Shown here piece by piece: positions 25,674-34,328 of a DNA stretch of 64,000 nt. Position 1 is the stretch's first letter. Each line of letters starts with the position of its first letter. The notes below the pieces were generated by a model. It did no database searches, was not told where the DNA came from, and saw nothing but the letters and a program-made list of their open reading frames with translations. This DNA comes from Candidatus Anaerostipes avistercoris (GTDB lineage: Bacteria > Bacillota > Clostridia > Lachnospirales > Lachnospiraceae): assembly GCA_019119895.1 (NCBI GenBank), contig DWWD01000048.1, positions 1 through 64,000 of the forward strand. The letters are read 5' to 3'. A program made the position numbers and the translations under genes.

Positions 25674-28192
25674 AATATGGATTTAACCAATATTATTATA
25701 CTGCAGCGCCGGATCTTTTCAATAAAAGCAGAAAGAGCGGATGGGGAATCTTCGGATCCAGTACGCCGGATCATAATATAGAAAATGAGAGGGCGGAACA
25801 GATTTCAAAAGACTGGGTCCCGATGCGGCTGGAGGAAGAAAAGGCTTTTCCGATCGAATACGTCATGTATTATGAAGACCGTTATATTGCCGGGGGGACC
25901 ACCTCCTGCAGTACGCTGATCGAGGGAGACAACCGTCCGAATACCTGGACTCATGTCATGATTCCGGAGAAAAAGGGAGAAGAGAGTTTTCTTTCCTGCC
26001 TTTCGGTATCTTCTTTTGACAAAGTACAGCGAGAGGATCAGAAAATACGGCTGAACAAGGTGATGATTCCCTACGACAGAACATTGGAGACCAGATCCGG
26101 CTTAAAGAGCTGGCAGGAAGAATGCACCGATGCATACTTTCTGAAGCTGCTTCTTTCCGGTCTTTCCGGAGCAAAAAGAATTCTGATTACAGATCATGAT
26201 CTGTTGGAGGATGATTTTGAGGCATACCAGCTGCTGGCGAGGAAAATGATGTATCATATTTATTATATGCTGCCGGGCTGCTGGAGAAAGGAACTGAATT
26301 TTATTACTCCGATGATGCCGAAATATTTCCTTCTTTCCTCAGAAAAACCCAAAGGGGCAAGATTCTATTTTGGTCCGGAAGATCAGCATGAACAGTATGA
26401 TCAGGTAATTTCCATGCAGCAGGGCAGGGAACTGGAAATCAGAGATTTTTATGATTCTTTACTGACCCGGATGAGCGAATTGTTTCACGAACACAATGAA
26501 CTGTATGAGGAGATTGGAAAAAAATTCCAGAAAAATAATTATGCTGCTAATGAAAAAGATTATATCTGGCATTTCATTTTTGAAATGGTGGAGAGAGAAA
26601 TACCGATTGACTGGGCAAGCTTCGGACTGGATGAGTATCAGGAAGCATACAACCAGGCATGGATGGATTCGGAGAGAAGAAATGATTTTCTGAAAATCAC
26701 AGATGTTTTGCTGGAAACGCGGGAGGATGCCGTGGTATCACCGGATTTCTTCAGCATCTACTGCCGTATGATCAGAGCTTTTTCCGGCGAAATGGATCTG
26801 AACATATGGGAGGAGGTCATTCGCCAGGCAGTCCGTTGGATGATGCAGATGGAAGGCAGGGAAGAAAACCTGCTGGAGCAGTATCTGCAGATTTTATCGG
26901 AAGCCGGGATCCGTAGTGATATCGAGGCGGAGATTCAGGGAATCGTAATGCAGCAAAGTACAGGAATCCAGAGAAAAGCGGCAGAAATTCTGGATCATCT
27001 GACAGCGGCAGACGAAATGGATCTTTGGTGGACTGCTTATTCCTCTCTGAAAGAAATATTTTCAGAAAACATAGAGCAGAAATTATCTGATCTGTTTATT
27101 CACGCAAAGAGCGTGAGCGAGAAGGAAAAAGTGCTTGATCTGGATGATCAGATTTTTGATGGGAAGGTCCGCGCAGGTCTCACAGAACGTCTCCTGAAAA
27201 AACTGAGAAATGTGACATTTCAGGATATGAAACAGCGGCAGCTGTGGGAAACAGGAAAAGAAGAATTAAAGATATTGTCGCCTGAGGAATATCAGAAGAT
27301 CCGGACAAGATTGGAAGCGGAAGAAAATAACCAGAAGAAGAATGAAGCCAGGATGGCGTCAGACGAGGAACTGCAGGAATTACTGCTGAGCGTCAATTAT
27401 TCTCAGAACAAGGAACAGTACCATTATGTGCTGGATAATATTTCATCCAGAATTTTAAAGTGCGATACACTGAAAGATGAGGTACAGTTTAATTTGTTCT
27501 GTTACTATTACATATGCTATCCGGATGCTTCCAGGGAAAAGAAGGATAAGTTCTGGCAGCTTTGCACGCTGGAATGGTTTTCGAAACTGGAACAGCTTCT
27601 GCAGGATCCGGCGGCAGAAGTACTGGAAGATGTGCTGAATTACGAAGGTATGCCTTTTGAAGGAAAATTATTCTTTCTGTATCACAGTTCCATGCAAAAT
27701 CCACTGGAAGATGCCAGAAAGGCAATCCGCAGGCAGCTGAAAACCTTTTCCACACCGGAAAGAGAGACAGCGAAACATTTCTTTTCACAGGAAAATGCAC
27801 AGGTACGCAGGATTTTGATCCAGGAGCTGAATCACTCCGATAAAAATCAGATGATCGATAATATCCAGCTGGTCATAAAAAGTGCATTCTGGATTGCGGC
27901 GGTTCTGCTGGTTTATGAAGGGATCAGTCAGCTGGACAGAATCCATCCGATTGCAGCGGTGGCGGCATGGGTTGTGATTCTGACAGTATGCCTGGTGAAA
28001 CTTCTGTTGTCGATGAAGAAGAAAAAAGAGGTGGTTCAGGACGATATGCTTTTATTTGGCGGGCTTTTGTGGATTTCCTGCGGCGCTGTGATCCGGGCGC
28101 TGTGCGGAATGATCGGTGTCGCAGTTTATCTTGTGGTGCTGCTCATCATTTCACTTGCTGTACTGCTGACGTCCAGCCGCCGGAACAGATAG
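25670..28192 (+). CDS. GAP1-like GTPase-associated membrane protein
   Basis: An 840-residue protein. The N-terminal about 150 residues (QYYYTAAPDLFNKSRKSGWG, then SSTPDHN and WTHVMI) recall the GAP1-N domain of GTPase-associated proteins, with the Q-x-x-Y-T-x-A and H-x-x motifs. Residues 150-720 are helical and charged, with no recognised catalytic motif. The C-terminus has about four membrane helices (AFWIAAVLLVYEGI, AAWVVILTVCLVKLLL and two more). So a cytoplasmic platform is tethered to the membrane. It is translationally coupled to the GTPase. The GAP1 assignment is an inference that a profile search would settle. Confidence 0.68.
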   Translation: MKYGFNQYYYTAAPDLFNKSRKSGWGIFGSSTPDHNIENERAEQISKDWVPMRLEEEKAFPIEYVMYYEDRYIAGGTTSCSTLIEGDNRPNTWTHVMIPEKKGEESFLSCLSVSSFDKVQREDQKIRLNKVMIPYDRTLETRSGLKSWQEECTDAYFLKLLLSGLSGAKRILITDHDLLEDDFEAYQLLARKMMYHIYYMLPGCWRKELNFITPMMPKYFLLSSEKPKGARFYFGPEDQHEQYDQVISMQQGRELEIRDFYDSLLTRMSELFHEHNELYEEIGKKFQKNNYAANEKDYIWHFIFEMVEREIPIDWASFGLDEYQEAYNQAWMDSERRNDFLKITDVLLETREDAVVSPDFFSIYCRMIRAFSGEMDLNIWEEVIRQAVRWMMQMEGREENLLEQYLQILSEAGIRSDIEAEIQGIVMQQSTGIQRKAAEILDHLTAADEMDLWWTAYSSLKEIFSENIEQKLSDLFIHAKSVSEKEKVLDLDDQIFDGKVRAGLTERLLKKLRNVTFQDMKQRQLWETGKEELKILSPEEYQKIRTRLEAEENNQKKNEARMASDEELQELLLSVNYSQNKEQYHYVLDNISSRILKCDTLKDEVQFNLFCYYYICYPDASREKKDKFWQLCTLEWFSKLEQLLQDPAAEVLEDVLNYEGMPFEGKLFFLYHSSMQNPLEDARKAIRRQLKTFSTPERETAKHFFSQENAQVRRILIQELNHSDKNQMIDNIQLVIKSAFWIAAVLLVYEGISQLDRIHPIAAVAAWVVILTVCLVKLLLSMKKKKEVVQDDMLLFGGLLWISCGAVIRALCGMIGVAVYLVVLLIISLAVLLTSSRRNR

Positions 28193-28205
28193 GAGGGGAG
28201 GCAGG

Positions 28206-28721
28206 ATGCTGATATTTTTACAGAGGCTGTGGGTTATGATTGTTGTAGACGGTTTTCTTCTGTACATCATAATCCGGCTGCTTCGAGAGAAAACGGAAGG
28301 AAAGAAGAAGGATAAGAAAGTCGGTCCTGCACCGAAACTGGAAAAATACATAGGAAGGCTTCTGGATTATGAGTTCAGCGATGAGCATGGACAGGCACAG
28401 TCAGGCAGCATAAAAGAGTATCCCTGTCTGCTGGGGCGTGGGAAGAACAGTGATGTGAGGATCCGGGAGACGGAAAAGAATGGTTATTATTTTCTGGCAA
28501 GAGAATTTATCCAGGTTACGGAGACGGCAGATGGGTTCCGTGTGACCAGATGCAAAAGGAATCAGAGAAAGCAGGAACTTATTTCCGGAACTGCGGATGG
28601 AAAGAGATTTAAAGATGAAGTCAGTATGACATTTAAATGGAACATTATGATACAAATTACGCCATTTATGACATTAAAACTTGAAAAACACAGACGTCGT
28701 ACTTCTACGATGACAAGGTAG
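28206..28721 (+). CDS. Membrane-anchored FHA-domain protein
   Basis: A 171-residue protein with one N-terminal transmembrane helix (LWVMIVVDGFLLYIIIRLL) and a cytoplasmic forkhead-associated domain. The FHA core is YPCLLGRGKNSDVRI, followed by a loop where the usual Ser/His pair is weak (FLAREFIQV). FHA domains bind phosphothreonine peptides. Here the kinase 3 kb downstream is the natural source of ligands. It starts 13 bases after the GAP1-like gene. Confidence 0.78.
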   Translation: MLIFLQRLWVMIVVDGFLLYIIIRLLREKTEGKKKDKKVGPAPKLEKYIGRLLDYEFSDEHGQAQSGSIKEYPCLLGRGKNSDVRIRETEKNGYYFLAREFIQVTETADGFRVTRCKRNQRKQELISGTADGKRFKDEVSMTFKWNIMIQITPFMTLKLEKHRRRTSTMTR

Positions 28722-28732
28722 AGGAGAAAGAT

Positions 28733-29572
28733 ATGTTAAGATATATTGTAATTGCCGTAATCGTGCTGATCTGCATCGGATTTCTGATCGGCTATCTGCT
28801 TTTAAAATGGAAAGAGGATGGAGCCGGTATCTTTGAAAAGAAAGATGGGTTTCAGGGAGATTTGGCAGATGATGATATTGAGGAGCTGGAAAAAATGAAA
28901 TATGGCGGAGAGAAACCGGCGGAGCCGGAAGAAGAAATCCGGGATTTCCCGGAAGAAAGTGACGACAGGCCGACTCTTTACAATGAACCGGAAACATCAG
29001 AAAAGGACGATTACAAAGATTTTGTTTTTATGGATGAACCTGCAAAAAACCCGGAAGAAGAAAAAAAGACGAAGCCGTTTGCCGGTTTTGAGGAAGAAAA
29101 ACCGATTCTTGATTACCGGATCATCATCGGCGGGAAAAGCAGAGAGGGCAGCCTGTCTGCGGGAAAAGAACTCTACCGCATTGGAAAAAACAGGCACTCG
29201 GATATTATCCTGGAAACCAGTGATGATCATGTGAGCAGAGATTTTCTGACACTGGAACCGGTCAGCGGAGAAAATATTTTCTGCCTGAAGCGGGTGAGAG
29301 AAGATTTTGTTCTTCCTGTCTGGTCAGAGGAAGAAGGAAAATGGGAGCCGCGCCGCGGCGGGATTTTATTTGGCGATGAACAGCAGATCATCATCGCATT
29401 AACGCAATGGAAAAAAGTGACGGACAAAAATATTTCAAGGCTGGAACTGGCAGCGCCGGGGTGTCTCCAGGAGGAAGAACCGGAAGAGACAGCCTATGAT
29501 TTCCAAGAGGAAACGCCAGTTCCTGAGGAGGATGACCTGGAAATATACTTTGGGGATCATTTTGACATCTAA
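28733..29572 (+). CDS. Membrane-anchored FHA-domain protein with acidic linker
   Basis: A 279-residue protein: one transmembrane helix at residues 2-23 (YIVIAVIVLICIGFLIGYLL), then about 100 residues of strongly acidic linker. The FHA domain carries LYRIGKNRHSDIIL and DDHVSRDFLTL, so the phosphate-contacting Arg and Ser are present. An acidic C-terminal tail follows. It is an intact phosphothreonine reader, unlike its smaller neighbour. Threonines in the linker (PTLYNEPETSEKD) could themselves be kinase targets, as with actinobacterial Fha proteins. The spacing of 11 bases supports one transcript. Confidence 0.83.
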   Translation: MLRYIVIAVIVLICIGFLIGYLLLKWKEDGAGIFEKKDGFQGDLADDDIEELEKMKYGGEKPAEPEEEIRDFPEESDDRPTLYNEPETSEKDDYKDFVFMDEPAKNPEEEKKTKPFAGFEEEKPILDYRIIIGGKSREGSLSAGKELYRIGKNRHSDIILETSDDHVSRDFLTLEPVSGENIFCLKRVREDFVLPVWSEEEGKWEPRRGGILFGDEQQIIIALTQWKKVTDKNISRLELAAPGCLQEEEPEETAYDFQEETPVPEEDDLEIYFGDHFDI

Positions 29573-29591
29573 GTAAAGGAGAATCAGAGAT

Positions 29592-31010
29592 TTGAAAGAT
29601 TACAGACGAAAAAGAATTCAAATTATTTCTGCTGTCACGCTTGTTCTGGCAGGGATCATGATTCTATCCATTTTGTGGACAACGATCCGCAATACGACCC
29701 ATGACGAGACCTATGCGAACCAGCAGAAAGAAGAACTGGTGGCCGAAAATAACAAAAGTGTACTGTGCGGAGATATTATTGACACAAACGGCACGGTGAT
29801 CGCTTCCGCCACGAAAGACGGAAACGGTCAGAAGATTCAGTATGAAGATCCGTACGCATACACATTGTTTGTAGGACTGACGGAGGGAAAGGACAGTCCG
29901 GAAACCTACGGACTGTATGAACTGTATCAGGATGAGCTCTATTCTACGGTGAAAGACGAAGAAAAAGGGGCGACTATTCAGATGTCAATCGACAGCAGTC
30001 TCCAGAAATATGCTTATAATCTCTTAAAGAAGCAGAACAAGAGAGGCTCAGCCATTATTATGGATGCAAAAACAGGCGCCATTAAGGCCTGCGTCTTTAC
30101 ACCGTCAGTGAACGGAAATAATCTTCCGTCCACGTGGAAAGAGGATCTGCAGAAAAACGGCGGTTTTATTAAGCCGTTGCTGAACCCGGCTGTTCCGGGA
30201 AGTATTTATAAGATCACCACCAGTGTCGGGATCCTGGAGGAAGGACTGGAAAATGAAGTAATTCAGGATAAGGGAAGTGTCAAAATCGGAAATACGACTC
30301 TGAGTAATAGCGGAGGAGCATCTCACGGAAAAATCTCACTTCCCCAGGGATTTTCAAGCAGCTCCAATGTGTATTTCGGAACTATGGGTCAGAAGTATCT
30401 GAAACAGGAGAAACTGGAAGATCTGGCGGATTGTTTTCTGATCGGTAAGAATCTGCGGCTGGACTTCGGAACGGTGTCTTCCACATTCTACACAAATAAC
30501 AAAAAAACGGAATTTACCGATATCCAGAATGCCTGGACAGCCATCGGGCAGAATCAGGTGCAGCTGACCATTGTCAATGCAGCCATGATTGCGCAGACCA
30601 TTGCAAATGACGGCGTTATGATGAAACCTTACGCGGTTCGTTCCATTTATCATGGATCCGGACAGAACAAGACATATGAGATGAGGACAAAACCTCAGGA
30701 ATATAAAACAGTAACAGAAAAAACAGTTGCGGACAGACTGCAGCAGATTATGAAAGATACCGGAGAACAGTATACCGAGCGGCTGACCGGTAAGAATACG
30801 ATTAAAGCAGGCGGAAAAGAGATTTCCATCGGATTGAAGACCGGTACCGGAGAAATCGGAAATAATAAGAGAAACAGCATCTGGATCACATCCATGGCGC
30901 CGGCGGACGATCCGGAGTATGTGATCGCAATGAATATTTATGATTCGGATGAGGCCGGACAAAGCCTTCTGGGCGACATTATTTCTCTGTATCAGCAGGC
31001 AATGAAATAG
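29592..31010 (+). CDS. Penicillin-binding protein (transpeptidase)
   Basis: A 472-residue class B-like penicillin-binding protein with an N-terminal membrane anchor (residues 10-30). The transpeptidase triad is intact: SIYK (Ser204-Lys207), SSN (257-259) and KTGT (416-419). The N-terminal part is short for the class, similar to actinobacterial PbpA. It crosslinks peptidoglycan and is the expected partner of the SEDS protein at 19738. The start is TTG at 29592, with AAAGGAG about ten bases upstream; no ATG lies near. Its position between the FHA and PP2C genes mirrors actinobacterial pbpA clusters. Confidence 0.9.
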   Translation: MKDYRRKRIQIISAVTLVLAGIMILSILWTTIRNTTHDETYANQQKEELVAENNKSVLCGDIIDTNGTVIASATKDGNGQKIQYEDPYAYTLFVGLTEGKDSPETYGLYELYQDELYSTVKDEEKGATIQMSIDSSLQKYAYNLLKKQNKRGSAIIMDAKTGAIKACVFTPSVNGNNLPSTWKEDLQKNGGFIKPLLNPAVPGSIYKITTSVGILEEGLENEVIQDKGSVKIGNTTLSNSGGASHGKISLPQGFSSSSNVYFGTMGQKYLKQEKLEDLADCFLIGKNLRLDFGTVSSTFYTNNKKTEFTDIQNAWTAIGQNQVQLTIVNAAMIAQTIANDGVMMKPYAVRSIYHGSGQNKTYEMRTKPQEYKTVTEKTVADRLQQIMKDTGEQYTERLTGKNTIKAGGKEISIGLKTGTGEIGNNKRNSIWITSMAPADDPEYVIAMNIYDSDEAGQSLLGDIISLYQQAMK

Positions 31011-31019
31011 AGGTGGACG

Positions 31020-31799
31020 ATGACAGGGCAGATTTACAGTTTGATACGAAAAAACGGCAGGGCAGAAAATCAGGATTATCTGTTCTACGAAAAGAAAAAA
31101 TTCAATGACAACGAAGAAATGACGGTGTTCGGCGTTTGCGACGGTATGGGAGGAATGGAAGAGGGCGACCGGCTGTCAAGACTGACGGCATGGACCTTCG
31201 GAGCCTATTTTTCACAGAAAATCGTGCCGTTCCTGGCAAAAGACAAAGCGGTGGTCCCTGAGCGGGAGGAAATCCGGCAGATTCTGGAGCGTACGGTGGA
31301 GTCTGTACAGCGTACGATTGCAGCATACATAAAGAAACACCGTATATCGGGCGGCAGTACGCTGACAGCCGGCGTTATCTGCAGAAACAGTCTTCATGTG
31401 ATCAATGCCGGAGACAGTCCCTGTTATTTGATCGATATTACAAACGATTCCGTAATCCTGGTTTCCAATGTGGAAAACTGTGCGTATGAAGGGCTGGCAA
31501 AAGGAATCTTTACGGATAAGAGATCCCCGGAATTCGAAAGAGCGTCCTGTTATCTGACTAATTATATCGGCGCCCCGGATTTTAAGAAACCGGAAACCTG
31601 CAGTTATCAGATCTTTCCGGGGAACCAGATTCTGGCGGGCAGTGACGGGCTGTTTGGAAATCTGGATGAGGGGGAACTTCTGCTGGCAGCAAAAGAACTG
31701 CCGGAAGAAAAAATTCTCGAGCGTATCGCAGGAAAATCAGCTTCCATGGGAGAAACTGACAATCAGAGCGGGGTTTTGTGGATATGGAAAAACAGATGA
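31020..31799 (+). CDS. PP2C-family serine/threonine phosphatase
   Basis: A soluble 259-residue PPM phosphatase. All metal-binding motifs are visible: RAENQDY, VCDGMGGMEEGD, GGSTLTAGVI, INAGDSPCYLI, GSDGLFGNL and the final GETDNQSG. It removes phosphate from Ser/Thr residues and should counter the kinase encoded next. It starts ten bases after the transpeptidase stops. It lacks the membrane helix and extracellular tail of mycobacterial PstP, so it is a cytoplasmic enzyme. Confidence 0.92.
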   Translation: MTGQIYSLIRKNGRAENQDYLFYEKKKFNDNEEMTVFGVCDGMGGMEEGDRLSRLTAWTFGAYFSQKIVPFLAKDKAVVPEREEIRQILERTVESVQRTIAAYIKKHRISGGSTLTAGVICRNSLHVINAGDSPCYLIDITNDSVILVSNVENCAYEGLAKGIFTDKRSPEFERASCYLTNYIGAPDFKKPETCSYQIFPGNQILAGSDGLFGNLDEGELLLAAKELPEEKILERIAGKSASMGETDNQSGVLWIWKNR

Positions 31800-31815
31800 G
31801 ATGGGAGGAAGCACC

Positions 31816-33273
31816 ATGCTGGAACGAGGAAAGATTTTCAGAGCCGGAAATGGGAAAACGGAAAAATTTCTTTGTTATCTGAAGGATGTCGATGATGAAC
31901 TTGACTACAGGAAAACAGGAATTGCCTTTGAGGCATGCAAGGAACTTGCCAATGGAGGACGAAAATGCGCATCCTGCCCGGAAAAATGTCAGGAGACAAA
32001 GAAGTATTATATAAAAGCAATTGATAAACAAAAACTTATCGAGAAACGCAGACAGCTGGGAAAACAGAGGTTTGAACATAGTGAATACTACGTTTATTTG
32101 TGTTGCCATTTGAAGGAAAGAGATCTGGTGGCACTTTTGAGAGAAGAACTGATTCCGGCGTATCTTGTGCCGCCCCAGTATATTTTTAATCTGCCGGAAG
32201 GAGAAAGCAGGAATGTAAAGATAACAGGAACAGCCTATCCGTACCGGGGCAGAAGCTGGCAGGATGTTATGAGAGAATGCCGGGGTATTATGAAGCCGGA
32301 AGAGTTTCTTCTGCTGAAAGAAAAGGTTATCTTTCAGCTGCTATATGCAGTAAAGGCTTTGCATCAGCTTCCGGGAGATCTTGTGCACCGGGATCTGAAG
32401 CCTTCCAATATTACCATAGAAAAATCAGGCGGCAGTTATGCGGATGATCTGCTGGTATCCATCATTGACTGGGACTGGGTCTGCATCAAAGAATCCGCGG
32501 ATGATCCTTTTGCGGACATTGCAGGAGGAACCAGCGGATTTGCACATCCCAACAGTCTGATCAGGAATCAGAAAGGAATTTTAAACGCTATTCCTTCCAG
32601 AAGATGGGATTATTATTCTGCGGCGCTGACTATTTTTTATATTCTGGAAGAACAGTATCATTTCAGAGAAGATGAAAGATACTGGGAGGATCGGAAAGCC
32701 TTTTCTCTCAGAGAAATGCCAAAAACGAAAAAATATCTGGATGAATGCTGCAGAGATGCTGCACAAAGTCTGGGATGCGCGCAGATGCTTCGCCGGATGC
32801 TGCAGAAGATGATGGGAGAAGACCTGGAATACAGAAATCAGTATCAGGATATTCAGGATGCGATCGACGACTTTGAACAATACTTATATGTGAGACATAG
32901 CAAAGAGTTTTCCAAATATTTTCGTTCCCGGTATCTGCTTCACAATTCAGATCAGCGATATTGCCGGGATCGTTTGATGCAGATTTGCTGCAGATACAAA
33001 AATGGGACGAAAACAGAGAATTTCTATTATGCATTAGCGGAGAGAGATGCCGTGACAGTGGAACTGGAAGGAAAGAAGACGGTGATTTTGTACCGCTGCG
33101 GAACAGAAATACTCCATGGATTTTTGCTGTCAGATGACTGGAGATGGAGTGACAGCAAACAAATTGCAAAAGATATGAGAGAGAGGGAACGGCTGTCTGG
33201 CGGGAAGGAAAACGGAGAACTGGAAATCTTATATTTAGCGGAAGGAGCAGATGATGAAACGGATTTGTTTTGA
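31816..33273 (+). CDS. Soluble serine/threonine protein kinase with cysteine cluster
   Basis: A 485-residue kinase-fold protein. The catalytic loop HRDLKPSN (191-198) is intact. The metal-binding DFG is replaced by DWD (218-220), keeping the aspartate, and GGTSGFAHPN stands for the activation-segment end. The glycine loop is degenerate (RAGNGKTEKF). A cluster C41-x9-C51-x2-C54-x3-C58 sits in the N-lobe and could bind zinc or an iron-sulfur cluster. There are no PASTA repeats or membrane helix, unlike PrkC/PknB. ATG 31816 follows GGGAGG by seven bases. Activity is likely but not certain given the N-lobe changes. Confidence 0.82.
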   Translation: MLERGKIFRAGNGKTEKFLCYLKDVDDELDYRKTGIAFEACKELANGGRKCASCPEKCQETKKYYIKAIDKQKLIEKRRQLGKQRFEHSEYYVYLCCHLKERDLVALLREELIPAYLVPPQYIFNLPEGESRNVKITGTAYPYRGRSWQDVMRECRGIMKPEEFLLLKEKVIFQLLYAVKALHQLPGDLVHRDLKPSNITIEKSGGSYADDLLVSIIDWDWVCIKESADDPFADIAGGTSGFAHPNSLIRNQKGILNAIPSRRWDYYSAALTIFYILEEQYHFREDERYWEDRKAFSLREMPKTKKYLDECCRDAAQSLGCAQMLRRMLQKMMGEDLEYRNQYQDIQDAIDDFEQYLYVRHSKEFSKYFRSRYLLHNSDQRYCRDRLMQICCRYKNGTKTENFYYALAERDAVTVELEGKKTVILYRCGTEILHGFLLSDDWRWSDSKQIAKDMRERERLSGGKENGELEILYLAEGADDETDLF

Positions 33274-33862
33274 TTTTGTAATCGATGTCACAGAATCTGC
33301 TGCGGTCAATCTGCCGGCAGTCCATCTGTTTTGTGATGATCTGATCCGAAAAGGATTTCAGGATATCCTGCAGAAATTTTATTATGGCATCACTGTATTT
33401 TATGGAAAGAAGAAACCAGCCAGAATCTGCAGGTTTGAGGGAAAAATATTTACCGATCATCTCTATGAGTTTCACCGTGTGTTTGAAGAGATAGAATCCG
33501 GTTACGGTTCCATGGACGGAATCGACGATATCACCGGAGGCATCAAATGTTCCGCTGAAAAATTCCGGGATAAAGACGGGCTGAAGATCATGCTGGTTTT
33601 CTCAGATTCTTATGTAAAAAAAGACGGTTTAAAGGATATAGGAATTGTGCCTGCGCAGAAAATCTATCTCTATCTGGCATCAAAAGAAGAACTGGGAGAT
33701 GTGGAAATGACCCCATTCTGGGGGATTCCGATGATGAACGGACGAAACAGAGTGGATCACAGACTGAGCCCGACACTTCATCGTTTGTCTGATATTTTTG
33801 ATGTGCAAAAGCGGGAAGAACGGATGGAAGAAATTATTGCAGATATAGTCGAAGCAATGTAA
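33254..33862 (+). CDS. vWA-like domain protein
   Basis: A 202-residue protein starting with a beta strand and a MIDAS-like motif DVTES (residues 11-15, D-x-T-x-S). A threonine in DDITGGIK (Thr94) and an aspartate in LVFSDSY (Asp118) would complete the metal site of a von Willebrand A domain. It overlaps the kinase gene by about 20 bases and is translationally coupled. vWA proteins act as metal-dependent binding modules, and in conflict systems they accompany GTPases and kinases. No membrane segment. Confidence 0.7.
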   Translation: MKRICFDFVIDVTESAAVNLPAVHLFCDDLIRKGFQDILQKFYYGITVFYGKKKPARICRFEGKIFTDHLYEFHRVFEEIESGYGSMDGIDDITGGIKCSAEKFRDKDGLKIMLVFSDSYVKKDGLKDIGIVPAQKIYLYLASKEELGDVEMTPFWGIPMMNGRNRVDHRLSPTLHRLSDIFDVQKREERMEEIIADIVEAM

Positions 33863-33878
33863 GTGAAGGGAGGTGTCT

Positions 33879-34316
33879 ATGAACTTTTTACAGCATTACG
33901 AAGAGGAAGGGCGGAGCAGTCTTTCTGTCTGTTTCTGCCTCCTGGATCAAATGTCTGCAGAGGATGAGGGCAGCCTGCATGCTATACAGCGGGAGATGAC
34001 AGAAAGCTCCATGAAAATCCGGCAAAGTTATGTGTTTGGAGATCAGACGGTCAATGGGTCGGAATTTACCGAGTTTCGCTCCGGATTTTATACGAAGGTG
34101 GAAAGAGGAGCGCAGACTTATCCGGACAGTGAGGCGCTTCTTCTGGCGGCAGGTATGATAAGGAAAGAAACGCAGAAATACGGACAGACATCAGAGCACG
34201 CGAACCTTATTATGATTCTGGGAGAAAAAGCGGAAGAAAGGCAGGATGAGGACTACCGGAGAGTCAGAGACTGGCTGGAACAAGAAGCGGAAACCATTGG
34301 CTTTGATATTTTATAG
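33879..34316 (+). CDS. Small operon-end protein, possibly a degenerate vWA fold
   Basis: A 145-residue protein with alternating strands and helices (LSVCFCLLDQMS, then LIMILGEKAE). The pattern suggests an alpha/beta fold like the preceding vWA protein, but without its MIDAS residues. I do not recognise a named family. ATG 33879 is placed behind GGGAGG; GTG 33873 overlaps that site. The gene is 16 bases after the vWA gene and closes the set of envelope and signalling genes. Confidence 0.65.
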   Translation: MNFLQHYEEEGRSSLSVCFCLLDQMSAEDEGSLHAIQREMTESSMKIRQSYVFGDQTVNGSEFTEFRSGFYTKVERGAQTYPDSEALLLAAGMIRKETQKYGQTSEHANLIMILGEKAEERQDEDYRRVRDWLEQEAETIGFDIL

Positions 34317-34328
34317 GGAGAAAAAATA

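Noticed and set aside
19738-31010. Sporulation spoVE/spoVD pair
   Set aside because: Neighbours are kinase, FHA, GTPase and stator genes, not the mur/spo cluster, and the SEDS protein has an atypical large insertion.
17363-34316. A complete Zorya, type VI or type VII secretion system
   Set aside because: No ZorC, ZorD or ZorE homologue, no tube or sheath protein, and no FtsK/EssC ATPase is present. Only the stator resembles Zorya.
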